From: Methanobacteriota archaeon
GTDB lineage: Archaea; Thermoplasmatota; Poseidoniia; Poseidoniales; Thalassarchaeaceae
Length of the DNA: 59,460 nucleotides
Direction: 5' to 3'
NCBI GenBank assembly: GCA_019654055.1
Contig: BPDA01000005.1
Span: 1 to 59,460, forward strand
Position numbers and translations under genes: made by a program
Notes under the pieces: model-generated
Database searches by the model: none
What the model was told of the DNA's origin: nothing
The model's input: the letters and a program-made list of their open reading frames with translations, nothing else
Shown: positions 25,873-38,374 of the stretch, in pieces
How the letters are laid out: every line of letters begins with the position of its first letter
Numbering within the stretch: position 1 is the stretch's first letter

Positions 25873-28569
25873 TCACTCCTCTTCGAGCGTCGGCTCGTCC
25901 GCATCGGAAGAGTCCACTAGGTCAGCCGGAAGCCTAGCGACGAAGATGATTTCGTCAACGTAGCCCGACCGATCGGCGTCGCGTAACTCCATGATTCGAG
26001 TTCCCTTTGTCACCTTGCCCAAGGTCTCCTTGGTCTGTCCGGAAACCATCCTAATCATCATTCCAGTTCCTGTCAGCATGAACAGCTGATCGTCGAGGTC
26101 AGGGATTTGCCGCACGCTGACGATACGGTCGTCGTCGCGCAGCGACATAGTTCGAACTCCCTTCGTTCCCCTGTTCGTGCGCCTGTAACCATCCCTCATC
26201 ATGATGGCTTTACCATCTTCTCCAACCACCTCTTTTCCTTCCTCATCAAGCGCCACAATCATCTCGCCAGAGCCGAGTCTGCTGCGCTTGGCCATGCCGT
26301 ACTTGGAGATCGTCAGTACGCTGGTGTCGAAATCATCGGTTACAATCATCCCGATTACCTTGTCGCCCTTTCGTAGCTTCATTCCCGAGACACCCTGGCT
26401 GACTCTGCCTTGGGCCCGTACCACGTGTGTGGTCATCGTCTCGCCCGAGTTCTGGTCTACTCTCGACTTCTCCTCGGCTGGCATGAACCTGCAGGCGTTG
26501 CCTTGCGAGGACACGAGAACGACGTGATCGGCATCACTCGCCGACCTGACGGTCACCAGCGAGTCCTCCTCTCCCTCAGCAAAGCGGAGGGCGTACTTTC
26601 CGTTGCGGTTAATCTTGACGTACTCGGAGAGGCGACTCTTCTTGATGCGACCGTTGGTGGTTGCGAACATCAGATAGTTGCCTTCTGGATTTTCGATGAG
26701 CTCCCTGCTGAGAGGGAGTATTGAGATTACCTTCTCCTCGTCGCGGATGCCGCCGAGCAGGTTGCGGATGTGTGAGCCCCTGCCGTGGCGACTGGCGGAC
26801 GGCGTCTCCCATGCTCTGAGCCCGTATACGCGACCCATGTCGGTGAATATCAGCAACCTGTCCTTTGAGAAGCACGTTACGATTTTGGAGGGAGCGTCCT
26901 CCTCCTTCGTCGCCACCCCCTTGAGCCCCTTCCCACCTCTGTTCTGTAGTCGGAAGGCCTCTACTGGGAGGTGGCGGATGTAGTTGTCCTGAGTCAACGA
27001 GATCACGAAAGCCTCCTCGGCTACTAGGTCCTCGCGATCCATGGAGAGCGGAGTCGGGTCGATGCTGGAGCGTCGCTCGTCGCCATGCCGCTCGACTACC
27101 TCGTCTAGCTCGGAAATGATGATCTCTAGGCGTTGGATGCGATTCCCGAGGATGCCCTTCAGGTCCTTGATGGCCTGCTTCAGTTTCTCCAACTCGTCAG
27201 AGACCTCCTGTACATTCATCTTGGTGAGTTGGTAGAGGCGTCGCTCTGCGATTGCCTTGGCCTGCTTCTCCGAGAAGTCGAAACGCTTCACCTTGGGGTA
27301 TTTCTCCTCACCCCTGAGGTACTGCTCGAACTGCTCCCGGGAGTTGGAATTCCGACCGACCTCGATAATCTCGGCCATCCTCTTTTGGGCCTTCATCAGA
27401 CCCTCTAGAATGTGCGCCCGAGCCTGTGCCTTGTCGAGGTCGAACTGGGTGCGCCTCTCGATGACCGACTCCCGATGCCTGACGTGCGTGTGCAGGATTG
27501 TGCGCAAGTCGAGCTGGACCGGTTCTTCCTTCAGGATCCCCATCATGTTGGCGGAGTATGACTCCTGCAGCCTGCTCGACTGGTAGAGCTGATTCAGGAC
27601 GGCGTGCGGGTCTGCGTTCTGCTTGATCTCTATGACTACCCTGATGCCTTCCTTGTTGGACTCGTCCCTGATGTCCCTGATTCCCTTGACGGCCTCCTTC
27701 TGGACCAGTTCGGCGATGCCTTGCAGCATCCCGGCCTTCTTGACCTGGTAGGGGATTGAGTGGACGATTAGCCGCTTGCCCGACGAGTCGTCTAGGACCT
27801 CGACGTCAGAGCGGATGTGGAAGCGGCCGTTACCGGTCCTGTACATATCGACGATTCCGTCGATTCCGTGGATTGTAGCACCGGTTGGGAAGTCCGGTCC
27901 CTTGAGAAAATCCATGTACTCCAAGGCATCTATCTTTGGCGGGTTGTCAAGTCCAATCTTCCGATTCTGCTCGATGACCTTCTCTACGTGGAACTTGATG
28001 GCGGCAGCCACTTCGTTGAGGTTGTGCGGAGGTATCTTCGTGGCCATCCCGACGGCAATCCCATCGCTGCCGTTGAGCAGCAGGTTGGGCAGGCGAGACG
28101 GCAGCACAGCCGGCTCGGTCTCAGTATCGTCGAAGTTGGGCTCCATGTCGATTGTGTTCTTGTTGATGTCATCCAGCATGTGCTGTGACATCCGGTCTAG
28201 GCGACTCTCCGTGTAGCGCATCGCAGCAGGGGGATCGCCGTCAATCGAGCCAAAGTTTCCCTGCCCGTCTATCAGTGGGTACCTGAGGGAGAAGTCCTGA
28301 GCCATCCTGACCATGGTGTCGTACAGGGCTTGGTCGCCGTGAGGGTGGTATTTCCCCATCACCTCGCCGACCGATCGTGCCGACTTGCTGTACCCCTTCT
28401 CATGGGTGTGACCAGCTTGGTGCATACCCCAGAGGATACGGCGATGTACGGGCTTGAGCCCATCTCTTACGTCAGGGAGTGCACGCCCGATGATGACGCT
28501 CATGGCGTAGTTGATGTAACTCTCCGTCATCTCGTCGGATACGTACCTACGTCGCATATCCTCAGCCAT
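25873..28569 (-). CDS. gyrA: DNA gyrase subunit A
   Basis: This is the DNA-cleaving subunit of gyrase, which introduces negative supercoils using ATP. The 898-aa protein has the winged-helix core with catalytic Tyr119 in AMRYTESR. The C-terminal pinwheel carries the gyrase box QNRGGKG, marking a true gyrase rather than topoisomerase IV. The helix that forms the quinolone site reads [11 protein letters not shown], with Gln80 where E. coli has Ser83; the acidic residue four positions on is kept. It ends in an acidic tail. It lies nine bases after gyrB on the same strand. Confidence 0.97.
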   Translation of the reverse strand: MAEDMRRRYVSDEMTESYINYAMSVIIGRALPDVRDGLKPVHRRILWGMHQAGHTHEKGYSKSARSVGEVMGKYHPHGDQALYDTMVRMAQDFSLRYPLIDGQGNFGSIDGDPPAAMRYTESRLDRMSQHMLDDINKNTIDMEPNFDDTETEPAVLPSRLPNLLLNGSDGIAVGMATKIPPHNLNEVAAAIKFHVEKVIEQNRKIGLDNPPKIDALEYMDFLKGPDFPTGATIHGIDGIVDMYRTGNGRFHIRSDVEVLDDSSGKRLIVHSIPYQVKKAGMLQGIAELVQKEAVKGIRDIRDESNKEGIRVVIEIKQNADPHAVLNQLYQSSRLQESYSANMMGILKEEPVQLDLRTILHTHVRHRESVIERRTQFDLDKAQARAHILEGLMKAQKRMAEIIEVGRNSNSREQFEQYLRGEEKYPKVKRFDFSEKQAKAIAERRLYQLTKMNVQEVSDELEKLKQAIKDLKGILGNRIQRLEIIISELDEVVERHGDERRSSIDPTPLSMDREDLVAEEAFVISLTQDNYIRHLPVEAFRLQNRGGKGLKGVATKEEDAPSKIVTCFSKDRLLIFTDMGRVYGLRAWETPSASRHGRGSHIRNLLGGIRDEEKVISILPLSRELIENPEGNYLMFATTNGRIKKSRLSEYVKINRNGKYALRFAEGEEDSLVTVRSASDADHVVLVSSQGNACRFMPAEEKSRVDQNSGETMTTHVVRAQGRVSQGVSGMKLRKGDKVIGMIVTDDFDTSVLTISKYGMAKRSRLGSGEMIVALDEEGKEVVGEDGKAIMMRDGYRRTNRGTKGVRTMSLRDDDRIVSVRQIPDLDDQLFMLTGTGMMIRMVSGQTKETLGKVTKGTRIMELRDADRSGYVDEIIFVARLPADLVDSSDADEPTLEEE

Positions 28570-28578
28570 CTAAGCACC

Positions 28579-30728
<2,150 letters not shown>

Positions 30729-31538
30729 ATGCCTCGTCCTCTCATCTGCGTGACGCTGAGTGGGTGCACCGTCGATGAGATGCTCAAGGACGCTGCCATG
30801 GCCACTGCGGCCGGAGCAGACATGGTCGAGGTCCGCTTCGACAAGCTCTGGGTCGTAGAGCAGATGCCTGAACCGGAATCCGAGGGAGAGGGTGATGAAG
30901 GTAGCAGACATCCTAAGTACGTCGAACCAGATTTCATCCCACAGCCACTCGACTCAGTGGACGTTCAAGGAGCACTTGAATCCCTCAAGCAGGGGATAGA
31001 CCTACCTGTGGTGTTTGCATGCCGTCCAGAGCGACAGCAGGGCCACTATCCGGGCGAGGAGGAACAACGTCTCGATATTCTAAGGGCCGCTATCGACAGC
31101 GGAGTAAGTTGGATTGACCTAGAGGTCGACATCGAATCGTCCAGTCGAACCTCGCTGATACAGGGGGCCTCCGGAGGCACGAAGGTCGTGGCTTCGTTCC
31201 ACTCCGCCGAATCCCCTCCCTCAGCTTCTGAGATTATCCAGGACGTCGAGGACGGTTCAGATGATGGCGACATCGTCAAGGTGTGCTACAAATCATCGGG
31301 CCGTGGTGACGGCTTGCGTCTATTCGAGGCGGCGTGGGGCCTCAGAGGAACTGGGTCGAGCTATGCCATAATGGGATCCGGCTGGGGCGGCGACTGGACC
31401 CGGATTCACGCCCCACTTCTTGAGCAGACTCTGGTTTACACCACGACCGACAAGGGCATGCACCTCTCTAGGCAGGGCAGGATAAACGCATCAGACCTGC
31501 AGACAGCATGGCAGTTGCTTGAATACGAGACGAACTAG
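30729..31538 (+). CDS. aroD: 3-dehydroquinate dehydratase, type I
   Basis: The enzyme dehydrates 3-dehydroquinate to 3-dehydroshikimate through a Schiff-base Lys. The 269-aa TIM-barrel protein starts PRPLICVTLSG. It has the early AGADMVEVRFDKL strand, the catalytic His in KVVASFHS, and the Schiff-base Lys in DIVKVCYKSS. An acidic insertion of about 30 residues (PEPESEGEGDEGS onward) follows the first strand-helix unit. Its TAG stop is shared with the convergent gene's TAG in a single CTAG. Together with aroA it supports a complete shikimate route in this organism. Confidence 0.92.
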   Translation: MPRPLICVTLSGCTVDEMLKDAAMATAAGADMVEVRFDKLWVVEQMPEPESEGEGDEGSRHPKYVEPDFIPQPLDSVDVQGALESLKQGIDLPVVFACRPERQQGHYPGEEEQRLDILRAAIDSGVSWIDLEVDIESSSRTSLIQGASGGTKVVASFHSAESPPSASEIIQDVEDGSDDGDIVKVCYKSSGRGDGLRLFEAAWGLRGTGSSYAIMGSGWGGDWTRIHAPLLEQTLVYTTTDKGMHLSRQGRINASDLQTAWQLLEYETN

Positions 31539-32434
31539 TCTTCCCCGCTGCGCTCGTCGCTCTCCTTCTCAAGGTAGGGGACCTGCCGTAGGTCCTCCTC
31601 GTCACCCAGGCCTGCTGACATGTACCTGCTGTGAATCACTAGGGGCCCCACTATGCAGGCTATCGGCAGTGCTGCGATGAGGACGTAGGCGATGAAGACG
31701 GGAAGGGTAGTCCTCTCCTCGACGTCTACTAGAACCTCCACATTCATGACTCCACCAGCAGCCTTCCTGTCCGAGCCCCTCTCGTTATCCCAGCCATCTA
31801 CCACTAGGTAGTACTTCGGATCCCCTCCGCCGAACCAAGGTGTCGAGGACCACGCCGACCCCGTCGAGTCTATGGCCACCGAGAACACCTGGCTGGAAAC
31901 GTCCTCATAGTAATGGACATCTCTGAACGGCAGCCACATGACCATGTCCCTCCATTCCACCGGCAGATCCTCCAACGCCGACCCGAGTTCCCCCTCCTCC
32001 CTGAATTCGTAGCTCGAGACGTAGCGGTCCCAGTTCACCGCGTCCATCAGGTATACATCGCCGACCGCGCCCATGGTGGGGGCCGACTGTGAGTCGGGGC
32101 TGAGGTAGACGCAGAATGTGTACTGGTAACCGGGGACCAGCTCCATCCCGATGGCGTTCGCGCTGTCGTTGTAGACCGTCATGTCGGTGCTGAAGTCACG
32201 ATCCAGGGACCTCAGAGAATCCATGTCGTCCCCCCACCCCCAGAATCCCCCACTGTCAACCGAGGTCTCCTCGAAGTACTGGTCTATTCCCGGGGGATTA
32301 CTGGCGGGTACATCGCAGTCTGCTTCAGCGGACGCGACAGGGGCTGCGATAACAGCATAGAGCATCACTACGGCAGGTAGGACGAGGCAGAGGTTGAGGG
32401 CGCCGGCAACGAGCTTACTGGGGCCGTTATCCAC
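31535..32434 (-). CDS. Signal-peptide membrane protein of unknown function, partner of the PKD metalloprotease
   Basis: I do not recognise the family. The 299-aa protein starts at GTG 32434, two bases after the stop of the upstream metalloprotease gene. It has a signal-like segment (LVLPAVVMLYAVIAAPVASA), an extracellular domain of about 200 residues rich in Asp, Trp and Tyr, and one C-terminal membrane segment (FIAYVLIAALPIACIVGPL) with a short acidic cytoplasmic tail. Tight coupling to the metalloprotease suggests a surface partner or anchor, but that is inference. The open frame further upstream overlaps the metalloprotease gene and is not used. Confidence 0.7.
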   Translation of the reverse strand: MDNGPSKLVAGALNLCLVLPAVVMLYAVIAAPVASAEADCDVPASNPPGIDQYFEETSVDSGGFWGWGDDMDSLRSLDRDFSTDMTVYNDSANAIGMELVPGYQYTFCVYLSPDSQSAPTMGAVGDVYLMDAVNWDRYVSSYEFREEGELGSALEDLPVEWRDMVMWLPFRDVHYYEDVSSQVFSVAIDSTGSAWSSTPWFGGGDPKYYLVVDGWDNERGSDRKAAGGVMNVEVLVDVEERTTLPVFIAYVLIAALPIACIVGPLVIHSRYMSAGLGDEEDLRQVPYLEKESDERSGED

Positions 32435-32436
32435 GC

Positions 32437-33075
32437 TCAGCGCCTCCTTGTCCGAATGGGTCGGACATATCCTGACTCCTTGTTTCTTCGCTCCTGGACC
32501 GTTAGGTACTTCGGCTGTGGAGGGGGATTGTGCTGATCCATACCGGGAAGACCACCTTCGACTTCCACTTCTGTGACGTCGTAGGTCTCCAGCATCTCCT
32601 CGGCATCCACCTCGTCCTCGTCCTTTTCCCGCATGATGAGCCACCCCAGAAGAAGGACGGCAGCGATGAGGGCAAACAGACCAGCGCTCTCCCTGTTGGG
32701 TACGAGGTCCTCCCATGTCAGGTCGGAGAGCGACTTGGGCTTGTCATCCTCCTGCTCGGCAAGGACCGTAATGACGTACTCCTCGGACGAGCAGACTCCC
32801 ACGCCGTCGCACACCTGCATCAGGATTCTGATCTCCCCTGGCTGACTCCAAGTCTGGTTCCCCCAGAGCCAGTCGTTACGCGAGTCACCGTCGAGGTCGG
32901 TGTCCTGCAATGCGTTGAGGTCCCATCTGACTACCAGTGGTCCCGTCAGTGGCCGATCGCGATCATTGGCGGGGTCCCCATCGCCATCGCTGTCGTCAGA
33001 CTGATCTAGGTCCATCCAAGCCTCGATGCCGTCGATGAGGTCAGCATCGTAGGCACTGGAGTTCAGCAAGACCAC
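32437..33075 (-). CDS. C-terminal part of the PKD metalloprotease, with membrane anchor
   Basis: This frame continues the large secreted protease after a one-base break near 33130-33140. Joined across the break, the sequence passes through GPDNHDGRPDLADYVSIDD without interruption. It contributes a last Asp-rich extracellular segment and one membrane helix (SAGLFALIAAVLLLGWLIM). A cytoplasmic tail ends in RPIRTRRR. There is no signal peptide of its own, which supports treating it as part of the upstream gene rather than a separate protein. Confidence 0.7.
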   Translation of the reverse strand: MVLLNSSAYDADLIDGIEAWMDLDQSDDSDGDGDPANDRDRPLTGPLVVRWDLNALQDTDLDGDSRNDWLWGNQTWSQPGEIRILMQVCDGVGVCSSEEYVITVLAEQEDDKPKSLSDLTWEDLVPNRESAGLFALIAAVLLLGWLIMREKDEDEVDAEEMLETYDVTEVEVEGGLPGMDQHNPPPQPKYLTVQERRNKESGYVRPIRTRRR

Positions 33076-36000
33076 GTCGTCAATCGAGACGTAGTCGGCG
33101 AGATCGGGTCTTCCGTCGTGATTATCGGGGCCCTTGAGACGTGTACAGTCAGGGTCGTTCTATTGGTCTCGCCGCCTTCGAATCCGTCGACCACAGTCAG
33201 AGTCACAACGTAGGTCCCGGGTATCTGGTATGAGTGCCACACGACAGGTCCGCTGACTGGTGAGCTGGCATCGCCGAAGTCCCAGATCCAGGAGACGATA
33301 CCATTCCACTCCGATGACTCGGAATCCGTGGAAGTTCTGCCCACGAACAGGGGGTCGGCGTCATAGCTGCCTGAACCATCGAATCTGATGGGGTCTCCCG
33401 GAGCCACGAAGGCAGCCCCAGTCGATGTATGGGGGACCTGCCAGACCACTCCGTCTTCGGTCAAGGGGATTTCTCCCAATACGGTTCCGTTGATGCTCGG
33501 GCAGCTGAATTCGAGTTCGGGCACGGGCAGAGGGTTGGCTATCCTAATCGAGTATGACTTGGTGGCTGAGGAGAGCCCCCTCTCGTCGATTACGGTGAGG
33601 CTGACAGTGTACAGTCCGGGCTCTAGGAATGTATGACTCACTGAGGAGACGTTGTACACTGGTTCGTCGAGATCCGAGATCTCCCAGATTGTCTGCAGCA
33701 GCGCCGTGTCGCCGTCGGGGTCGAACGACTCGCTGACGAACGTGTATGACGTGTCCACCTCTCCATCGAGGGGCCTTGCGAAGACGGCTACAGGTCTCTG
33801 GTTGAGCACCTGAACCTGCAGTATGGCCACCGAGGTGTTTCCATCATCATCAGTGACCTCGAGGGTGACGTTCTTCATTCCAGGCTCGAGCCACCCTACC
33901 TGGGGGTTCTGCTCTATCGACTCCGTCGATGAGAAGTCCGAGGTCAGGGTCATTCCGGAACCGTCCAGATTGACTCCGCCTTCGAAGAACCAGTAGTACT
34001 CGACTATCATCCCGTCGGAGTCCTCGAAGACTGTCGGCATGGTTAGGGGGGTCAGGGTGTCGGTCTGCAATGGCTCGTCGAAGATCTGCTTGGGCAGCCG
34101 ATTCAGGACTTTGATGTAGATTGAATGCTCGACGCTGTGTAATCCGTCGTCGACGGTCAGGGTCAGCGTGTACACGATTCCGTCCGCGCTGCCATCGACC
34201 CAAGAGTGCCCCGCTTCGGCAGCACCGCGGCCGTCCTCGGTCTGCCCGTCACCCCAGTCCCACGTGAAGATTAGCTCATCGAGGGGGACGTTGTCGGTGG
34301 TCCCTCTGGCTGAGAACTGAACCCTTTGGTCCGTGAGCAGAACCAGTTCGTCGGTGATTACGACGCCGTCTACGGAAATTTCTGGCACAGGGTCCGAGTC
34401 ATCACTCACCGAGATGTTCCACGACTGTGGCTCGGAGTAGTACCCACCCTGATCCTGCACCACGAGGACGACTTGGTAGTCCCCCTCGTTGAGGTACGAG
34501 TGGGTCGGGTTTTTCAGCCCGGAGGAGTTGTTGTCACCGAGGTCCCAGACGTAGCCCACTGGAGTGTCATTGTGGCTGAACGTGCCGTTGAGCTGCCCGA
34601 ATCCCCACGAGTCGTACCCCGATCCGAACATATCCACAGGCAACCATGTCTGGGTGACTGAGGTGGAGACCGACCCTGATGCCACAGGCTCCATGTTGGC
34701 CAGAGACATCGGGAGGGAGAACGCTTGGTCAACAATCTCGCCGGTGACGTCGCGGATGCGTATGCCGAAGGACCAGTCGCCCGACGAGGGCGGTGTGAAC
34801 CATACGCTCCTGGGAGAGGGGATGCTATTACCCGCGGTGATGTCGAACACCACCGAGTCGGAGATTGTGTTGTTGACGAAGGCCTCGACAGTCACTTCGA
34901 GGATTTCGAAGAACGCGTTAGACTCCACCTCCATGTCAATCTGCACACTGTCGTCCAGACCGTCACCGTCCCTGTCGAAGGGTGATATCGTGTCTATAGA
35001 GACTTCCGCGGGGTCGGTAATCAGGCCCGCGTGCACAGTCACCGATGCAGTGGGATAAGACCCCGTGGTGATGCCGCATGACACGTAGTTATAGTCGCAG
35101 TCAGAAACCATGGACTCGTACCACGTGAGTAGCCAGACCTCGTCAGTGGTGTTTCCGAAACCGTGCACCAGCCCAGTCCCGGCCCCACTCCCCGAATCGA
35201 TTCTCATGCTGCTCATGGACCAAGTCCCCGTGTCCGCATCACGCGACATGATGGCCCCTTTGAAGCCGAACTGGGTTGGTTGCACCATGAGGTTCAGTGG
35301 GGCACCCGAGCCTTGCGAGAACTTGTACGCCCTCATACCCCAGCCCTCTATGTTCTGACTGGAGCTGTTCCAGTCGTTGACCCACTGGTCGTTGTATCCG
35401 CTCATCTGAGCCTTGCAGATGTAGGCGGCTATGCATCCGGAGGTAAGATCCAGATTTGAGAACCCGAAGGCTCCTTGGGCACTGTCGAGAGAGACCGCCG
35501 CGCTGAAGTTGGCGAATATCTCGCTCATCGTGGTGCCAATGGCGGTCGCACCCGTCTCCGGATTCTGAGCGAGATTCTCCACTGCATCCCCCCCGGTAGC
35601 GGTGTCGGCGACTAGCCTCTGAATCGCTGCCCCTCCGCCGAGCTTGTCTGCGAGGTACATCAGGAACATGAATCCGGCACCATAGTCGGCGATTCTGCCG
35701 TTCCACCACCTGACGCTGAGGCTGCTGTCCTCCGACCACGAGTTGGCGTGCCCGGTCAGGGTGCTGGTGACGCCGAAGCACAGGTATGCCGCCATGTCCG
35801 CCGCACCTTCGTCAATCCACAGGTACTCGTACGGGTCTCTCGAGTTGTGCAGCAGATGCTCAAACTCGTGAGCGAGGATGGTGTTCCTCCAACTCATGTC
35901 ATCGACGTCCACGAAGACCGATTCCCTGACTGAGGAGATTCCCGGTGAGAAGTATCCACCAGTCCCTCCCGCGCCGTCAATCGAGATCAGGACAATCTCA

Positions 36001-36551
36001 ATCTGGCAGTTGTCGTCGAGGTCCGGCGGACTGCCGAAGTAGGTCGTGACCGTCGGGTAGATTGTCGATTCCCATGTCGAGGCGATGTCGTTGAGGGTGG
36101 TCGAGGGGATTATTTGGCCATTTTCGACCAGTATCGCGGAGTTGGCCGAGGTCTTCTGTACAGTGACGGATACGGTGCCTCCGGCCGTGGATATGTTGCC
36201 TGTATCGCCCTGACTCCACTCATTGGTGCAGGAACGGGTAGTGGATTTCGAATTCAGGTAGCCAGAAGAGAACGGCAGCACCAACCCGGGATAGCCAGCT
36301 TCCCTCCATTCCATCTTGAGGTGGCCGGTGGCCGAGAACACTGGTTCGGAATCGTTTGTGAACATGTACCGCTTGCCCTCAATAGAGGGGTCGAACTCCG
36401 ATAGGTCGCCTGACATGACCTCTACCGCGGACGCATCGGAATCCGGCTCAGCCATAGCCAGTGGGGACAGGCTGGCGAACAGCATCGTCAGGACCAGCAT
36501 GACAGAAGCCCTGCGCGACCCGGTCGAATTGATTGCAGACACGTTCAACAC
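33063..36551 (-). CDS. Secreted zinc metalloprotease with PKD domains
   Basis: This is a large cell-surface protease. It begins at GTG 36551, with a signal peptide (VMLVLTMLFASLSPLAMA). About residue 227 carries the zinc motif HEFEHLLH, followed 20 residues on by DEGAADMAAYLCFG, the expected gluzincin-type third ligand. The remaining 800 residues contain four or five PKD-like repeats (for example YVWDLGDNNSS, FTWDWGDGQTE, VSWIWDFGDAS). With the C-terminal fragment it would reach about 1370 aa and be membrane-anchored. The exact peptidase family is uncertain. A TATA-like GTTAAAATAGG lies 40 bases upstream. It probably degrades extracellular protein. Confidence 0.85.
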   Translation of the reverse strand: MLNVSAINSTGSRRASVMLVLTMLFASLSPLAMAEPDSDASAVEVMSGDLSEFDPSIEGKRYMFTNDSEPVFSATGHLKMEWREAGYPGLVLPFSSGYLNSKSTTRSCTNEWSQGDTGNISTAGGTVSVTVQKTSANSAILVENGQIIPSTTLNDIASTWESTIYPTVTTYFGSPPDLDDNCQIEIVLISIDGAGGTGGYFSPGISSVRESVFVDVDDMSWRNTILAHEFEHLLHNSRDPYEYLWIDEGAADMAAYLCFGVTSTLTGHANSWSEDSSLSVRWWNGRIADYGAGFMFLMYLADKLGGGAAIQRLVADTATGGDAVENLAQNPETGATAIGTTMSEIFANFSAAVSLDSAQGAFGFSNLDLTSGCIAAYICKAQMSGYNDQWVNDWNSSSQNIEGWGMRAYKFSQGSGAPLNLMVQPTQFGFKGAIMSRDADTGTWSMSSMRIDSGSGAGTGLVHGFGNTTDEVWLLTWYESMVSDCDYNYVSCGITTGSYPTASVTVHAGLITDPAEVSIDTISPFDRDGDGLDDSVQIDMEVESNAFFEILEVTVEAFVNNTISDSVVFDITAGNSIPSPRSVWFTPPSSGDWSFGIRIRDVTGEIVDQAFSLPMSLANMEPVASGSVSTSVTQTWLPVDMFGSGYDSWGFGQLNGTFSHNDTPVGYVWDLGDNNSSGLKNPTHSYLNEGDYQVVLVVQDQGGYYSEPQSWNISVSDDSDPVPEISVDGVVITDELVLLTDQRVQFSARGTTDNVPLDELIFTWDWGDGQTEDGRGAAEAGHSWVDGSADGIVYTLTLTVDDGLHSVEHSIYIKVLNRLPKQIFDEPLQTDTLTPLTMPTVFEDSDGMIVEYYWFFEGGVNLDGSGMTLTSDFSSTESIEQNPQVGWLEPGMKNVTLEVTDDDGNTSVAILQVQVLNQRPVAVFARPLDGEVDTSYTFVSESFDPDGDTALLQTIWEISDLDEPVYNVSSVSHTFLEPGLYTVSLTVIDERGLSSATKSYSIRIANPLPVPELEFSCPSINGTVLGEIPLTEDGVVWQVPHTSTGAAFVAPGDPIRFDGSGSYDADPLFVGRTSTDSESSEWNGIVSWIWDFGDASSPVSGPVVWHSYQIPGTYVVTLTVVDGFEGGETNRTTLTVHVSRAPIITTEDPISPTTSRLTTWSC

Positions 36552-36600
36552 TCCGTGTTGTTTTCAGCCTCAATCCGCTCAAAGACCTATTTTAACATCG

Positions 36601-37611
36601 ATGGAGCAACGTTCGTACGTGCCTCGTAGCGGCCCGGCCCGTGTTGCGTTCTTCGCAGTGCTGCTCACAGCCCTCGTATGCAGTCACCCGGCGGCTGCCC
36701 AAGATCAGTCGGAAACGGTTGATCTGATTCTGATTTCCTCGCACCAGCATGATTCGCAAGCATTCACCCAGGGGCTTGAGATGCACAATGGCTCACTCTA
36801 CGAGAGCACCGGGTTGTACGGGAACTCCAGTCTCAGGGAGGTGGACCCCACAACTGGAGAGGTGGTCCGACAGGTCGATCTCGACGAGTCGATTTTCGCA
36901 GAGGGTATCACAGTAGTGGGAGAGACCATCGTGATGCTGACATGGAAGGAGGGATTGGCGCTGGTTTTCGACATCGAGTCCCTCGACGTCGTCTCCAACC
37001 ACACCTACTCGGGGGAAGGCTGGGGGCTTTGCTACGACGGCACCCACTTGGTGATGTCCAACGGGACCTCAGAGCTGGCATTCAGAGACCCCGACGACTT
37101 CTCCTTAGTATCGACCCTGCAGGTTACCGACCAACTTGGCGAGGTGGGTCTGCTGAACGAGCTCGAGTGCGTGGGGGACAGGGTGTACGCGAACGTCTGG
37201 GGCAGCGACTCGATTATCGCCATAGACAAGGCCACCGGTGAGGTGAGCCTGACCATCGACGCCTCGATTCTAGCAGAAAACGAGTCAGACGGGTACAACG
37301 ACGTGATGAACGGAATCGCCTACGTCCCGGAGCAGAATGCCTTCCTCATCACAGGCAAGAACTGGACCTCCATGCACCTCGTGGCTTTCGGAGCCACTCA
37401 GGCCCCCCAACAGGAGTCCTCGGAATCAATCCCCCTGTCCATCCTGAAGTCGATTTGGCCCGTGCTGCTGATTGCCGTCATGGTAGTATTCCTGAGTTCG
37501 ATGCGCCTTCTGAGCGCGATTATGCAGTTCCTGATGATGTTGCTGTTCAAGCGGCAGGCTGAACAGCCGCCGCTGCCCAGCGAGGGGGAGCAAGGGGCGG
37601 GTGATGGGTAG
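36601..37611 (+). CDS. Glutaminyl-peptide cyclotransferase, membrane-anchored
   Basis: This beta-propeller enzyme cyclises N-terminal Gln to pyroglutamate on exported proteins. The 336-aa protein has a signal peptide (VAFFAVLLTALVCSHPAAAQ). Family landmarks follow: AFTQGLEMHNGSLYESTGLY, EGITVVGETIVMLTWKEG, GEGWGLCYDGTHLVMSNGTS, LNELECVGDRVYANVW and MNGIAYVPEQNAFLITGKNW. A C-terminal membrane helix (VLLIAVMVVFLSSMRLL) is an addition not found in the plant enzyme. I start at ATG 36601, since the open frame upstream overlaps the divergent protease gene. It is followed by a membrane protein overlapping by one base. Confidence 0.88.
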   Translation: MEQRSYVPRSGPARVAFFAVLLTALVCSHPAAAQDQSETVDLILISSHQHDSQAFTQGLEMHNGSLYESTGLYGNSSLREVDPTTGEVVRQVDLDESIFAEGITVVGETIVMLTWKEGLALVFDIESLDVVSNHTYSGEGWGLCYDGTHLVMSNGTSELAFRDPDDFSLVSTLQVTDQLGEVGLLNELECVGDRVYANVWGSDSIIAIDKATGEVSLTIDASILAENESDGYNDVMNGIAYVPEQNAFLITGKNWTSMHLVAFGATQAPQQESSESIPLSILKSIWPVLLIAVMVVFLSSMRLLSAIMQFLMMLLFKRQAEQPPLPSEGEQGAGDG

Positions 37612-38362
37612 TGAGCGAGGCGGACGACGACGAGTTCGACAATAACAGTGCGATGGAACTGTGGCTTCACGACCTCTCAGTTGACTCAGCCACTAGAGTG
37701 GCTGGCGCACTGATGATTTTCGTCGGCAGCCTTCTTGGAGTCCTTCTCGGGATAGCCCTCATCTCGACGAATGTCGGTGAGATTCTCGCTGGACAGTTGG
37801 ATGGCTCGGATGGCGTTGCGAATGTCGATGGAATCGTCAGCACGGCTCTGGAAAGGACAGCACCACAGGAGGCGAGCCTGCAGAGGGTGTAAGAGTAGGT
37901 ATACTCGATTCTGACGAGCTCGAGATTGGTCACGACTTCACTGACTCGGGAGGGCGCTTCTCGATAGACGACGTTCCCAGACGGTCGTCCACGCTGCTGG
38001 TCGAGCATCCCGGAAACCGAACCGTCAGAATCACTCTGGTCCCTGGGGACCACGCCCAGATCTCAGTCACCCTGACTCCCGGGGAGGGGTTCGACGAGTA
38101 CGACATGTCTGGTGAGAGCCACCTCGGCGAGTCCGTCCTAATCGCCTCGACCATTGCGGCGCTGACTCTGCTGGCCGGGTTGGCCGGCATGGTAGGGGGC
38201 CTCGAGGCATACCGGGGCGACCGCTACCGACGGACATGGTGGCTGTCGTTCTTCGGGCTGTGGAGCCGTGGCATGCTGTTCATCGGCCCCATGTTCATAT
38301 TGCTGGGGATGGGGATGACTCATCTGGCCAGAGACCAGTTCACCGACTACACAGAGGATTGA
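37611..38362 (+). CDS. Membrane protein with carboxypeptidase-regulatory-like domain (one frameshift)
   Basis: The start is GTG 37611, overlapping the stop of the glutaminyl cyclotransferase gene. One membrane helix (ALMIFVGSLLGVLLGIALIS) is followed by a beta-sandwich-like extracytoplasmic segment. That segment is read across a one-base break near 37855 into EGVRVGILDSDELEIGHDFT and GGRFSIDDVPRRSSTLLVEH, a pattern typical of carboxypeptidase-regulatory domains. Two membrane helices at the end (ASTIAALTLLAGLAGMVGG and GMLFIGPMFILLGMGMTHL) complete it. The total is about 250 aa. It probably acts with the preceding enzyme at the cell surface; its specific role is unknown. Confidence 0.7.
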
Positions 38363-38374
38363 CGAGGTTTTCCC

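Noticed and set aside
32435-32716. N-terminal extension of the membrane protein at 31535-32434
   Set aside because: It overlaps the C-terminal coding end of the metalloprotease. GTG 32434 sits directly before a signal-like helix.
36316-36600. 95-codon N-terminal extension of the glutaminyl cyclotransferase
   Set aside because: It would bury the signal peptide and overlaps the start of the divergent metalloprotease. ATG 36601 places the signal peptide correctly.
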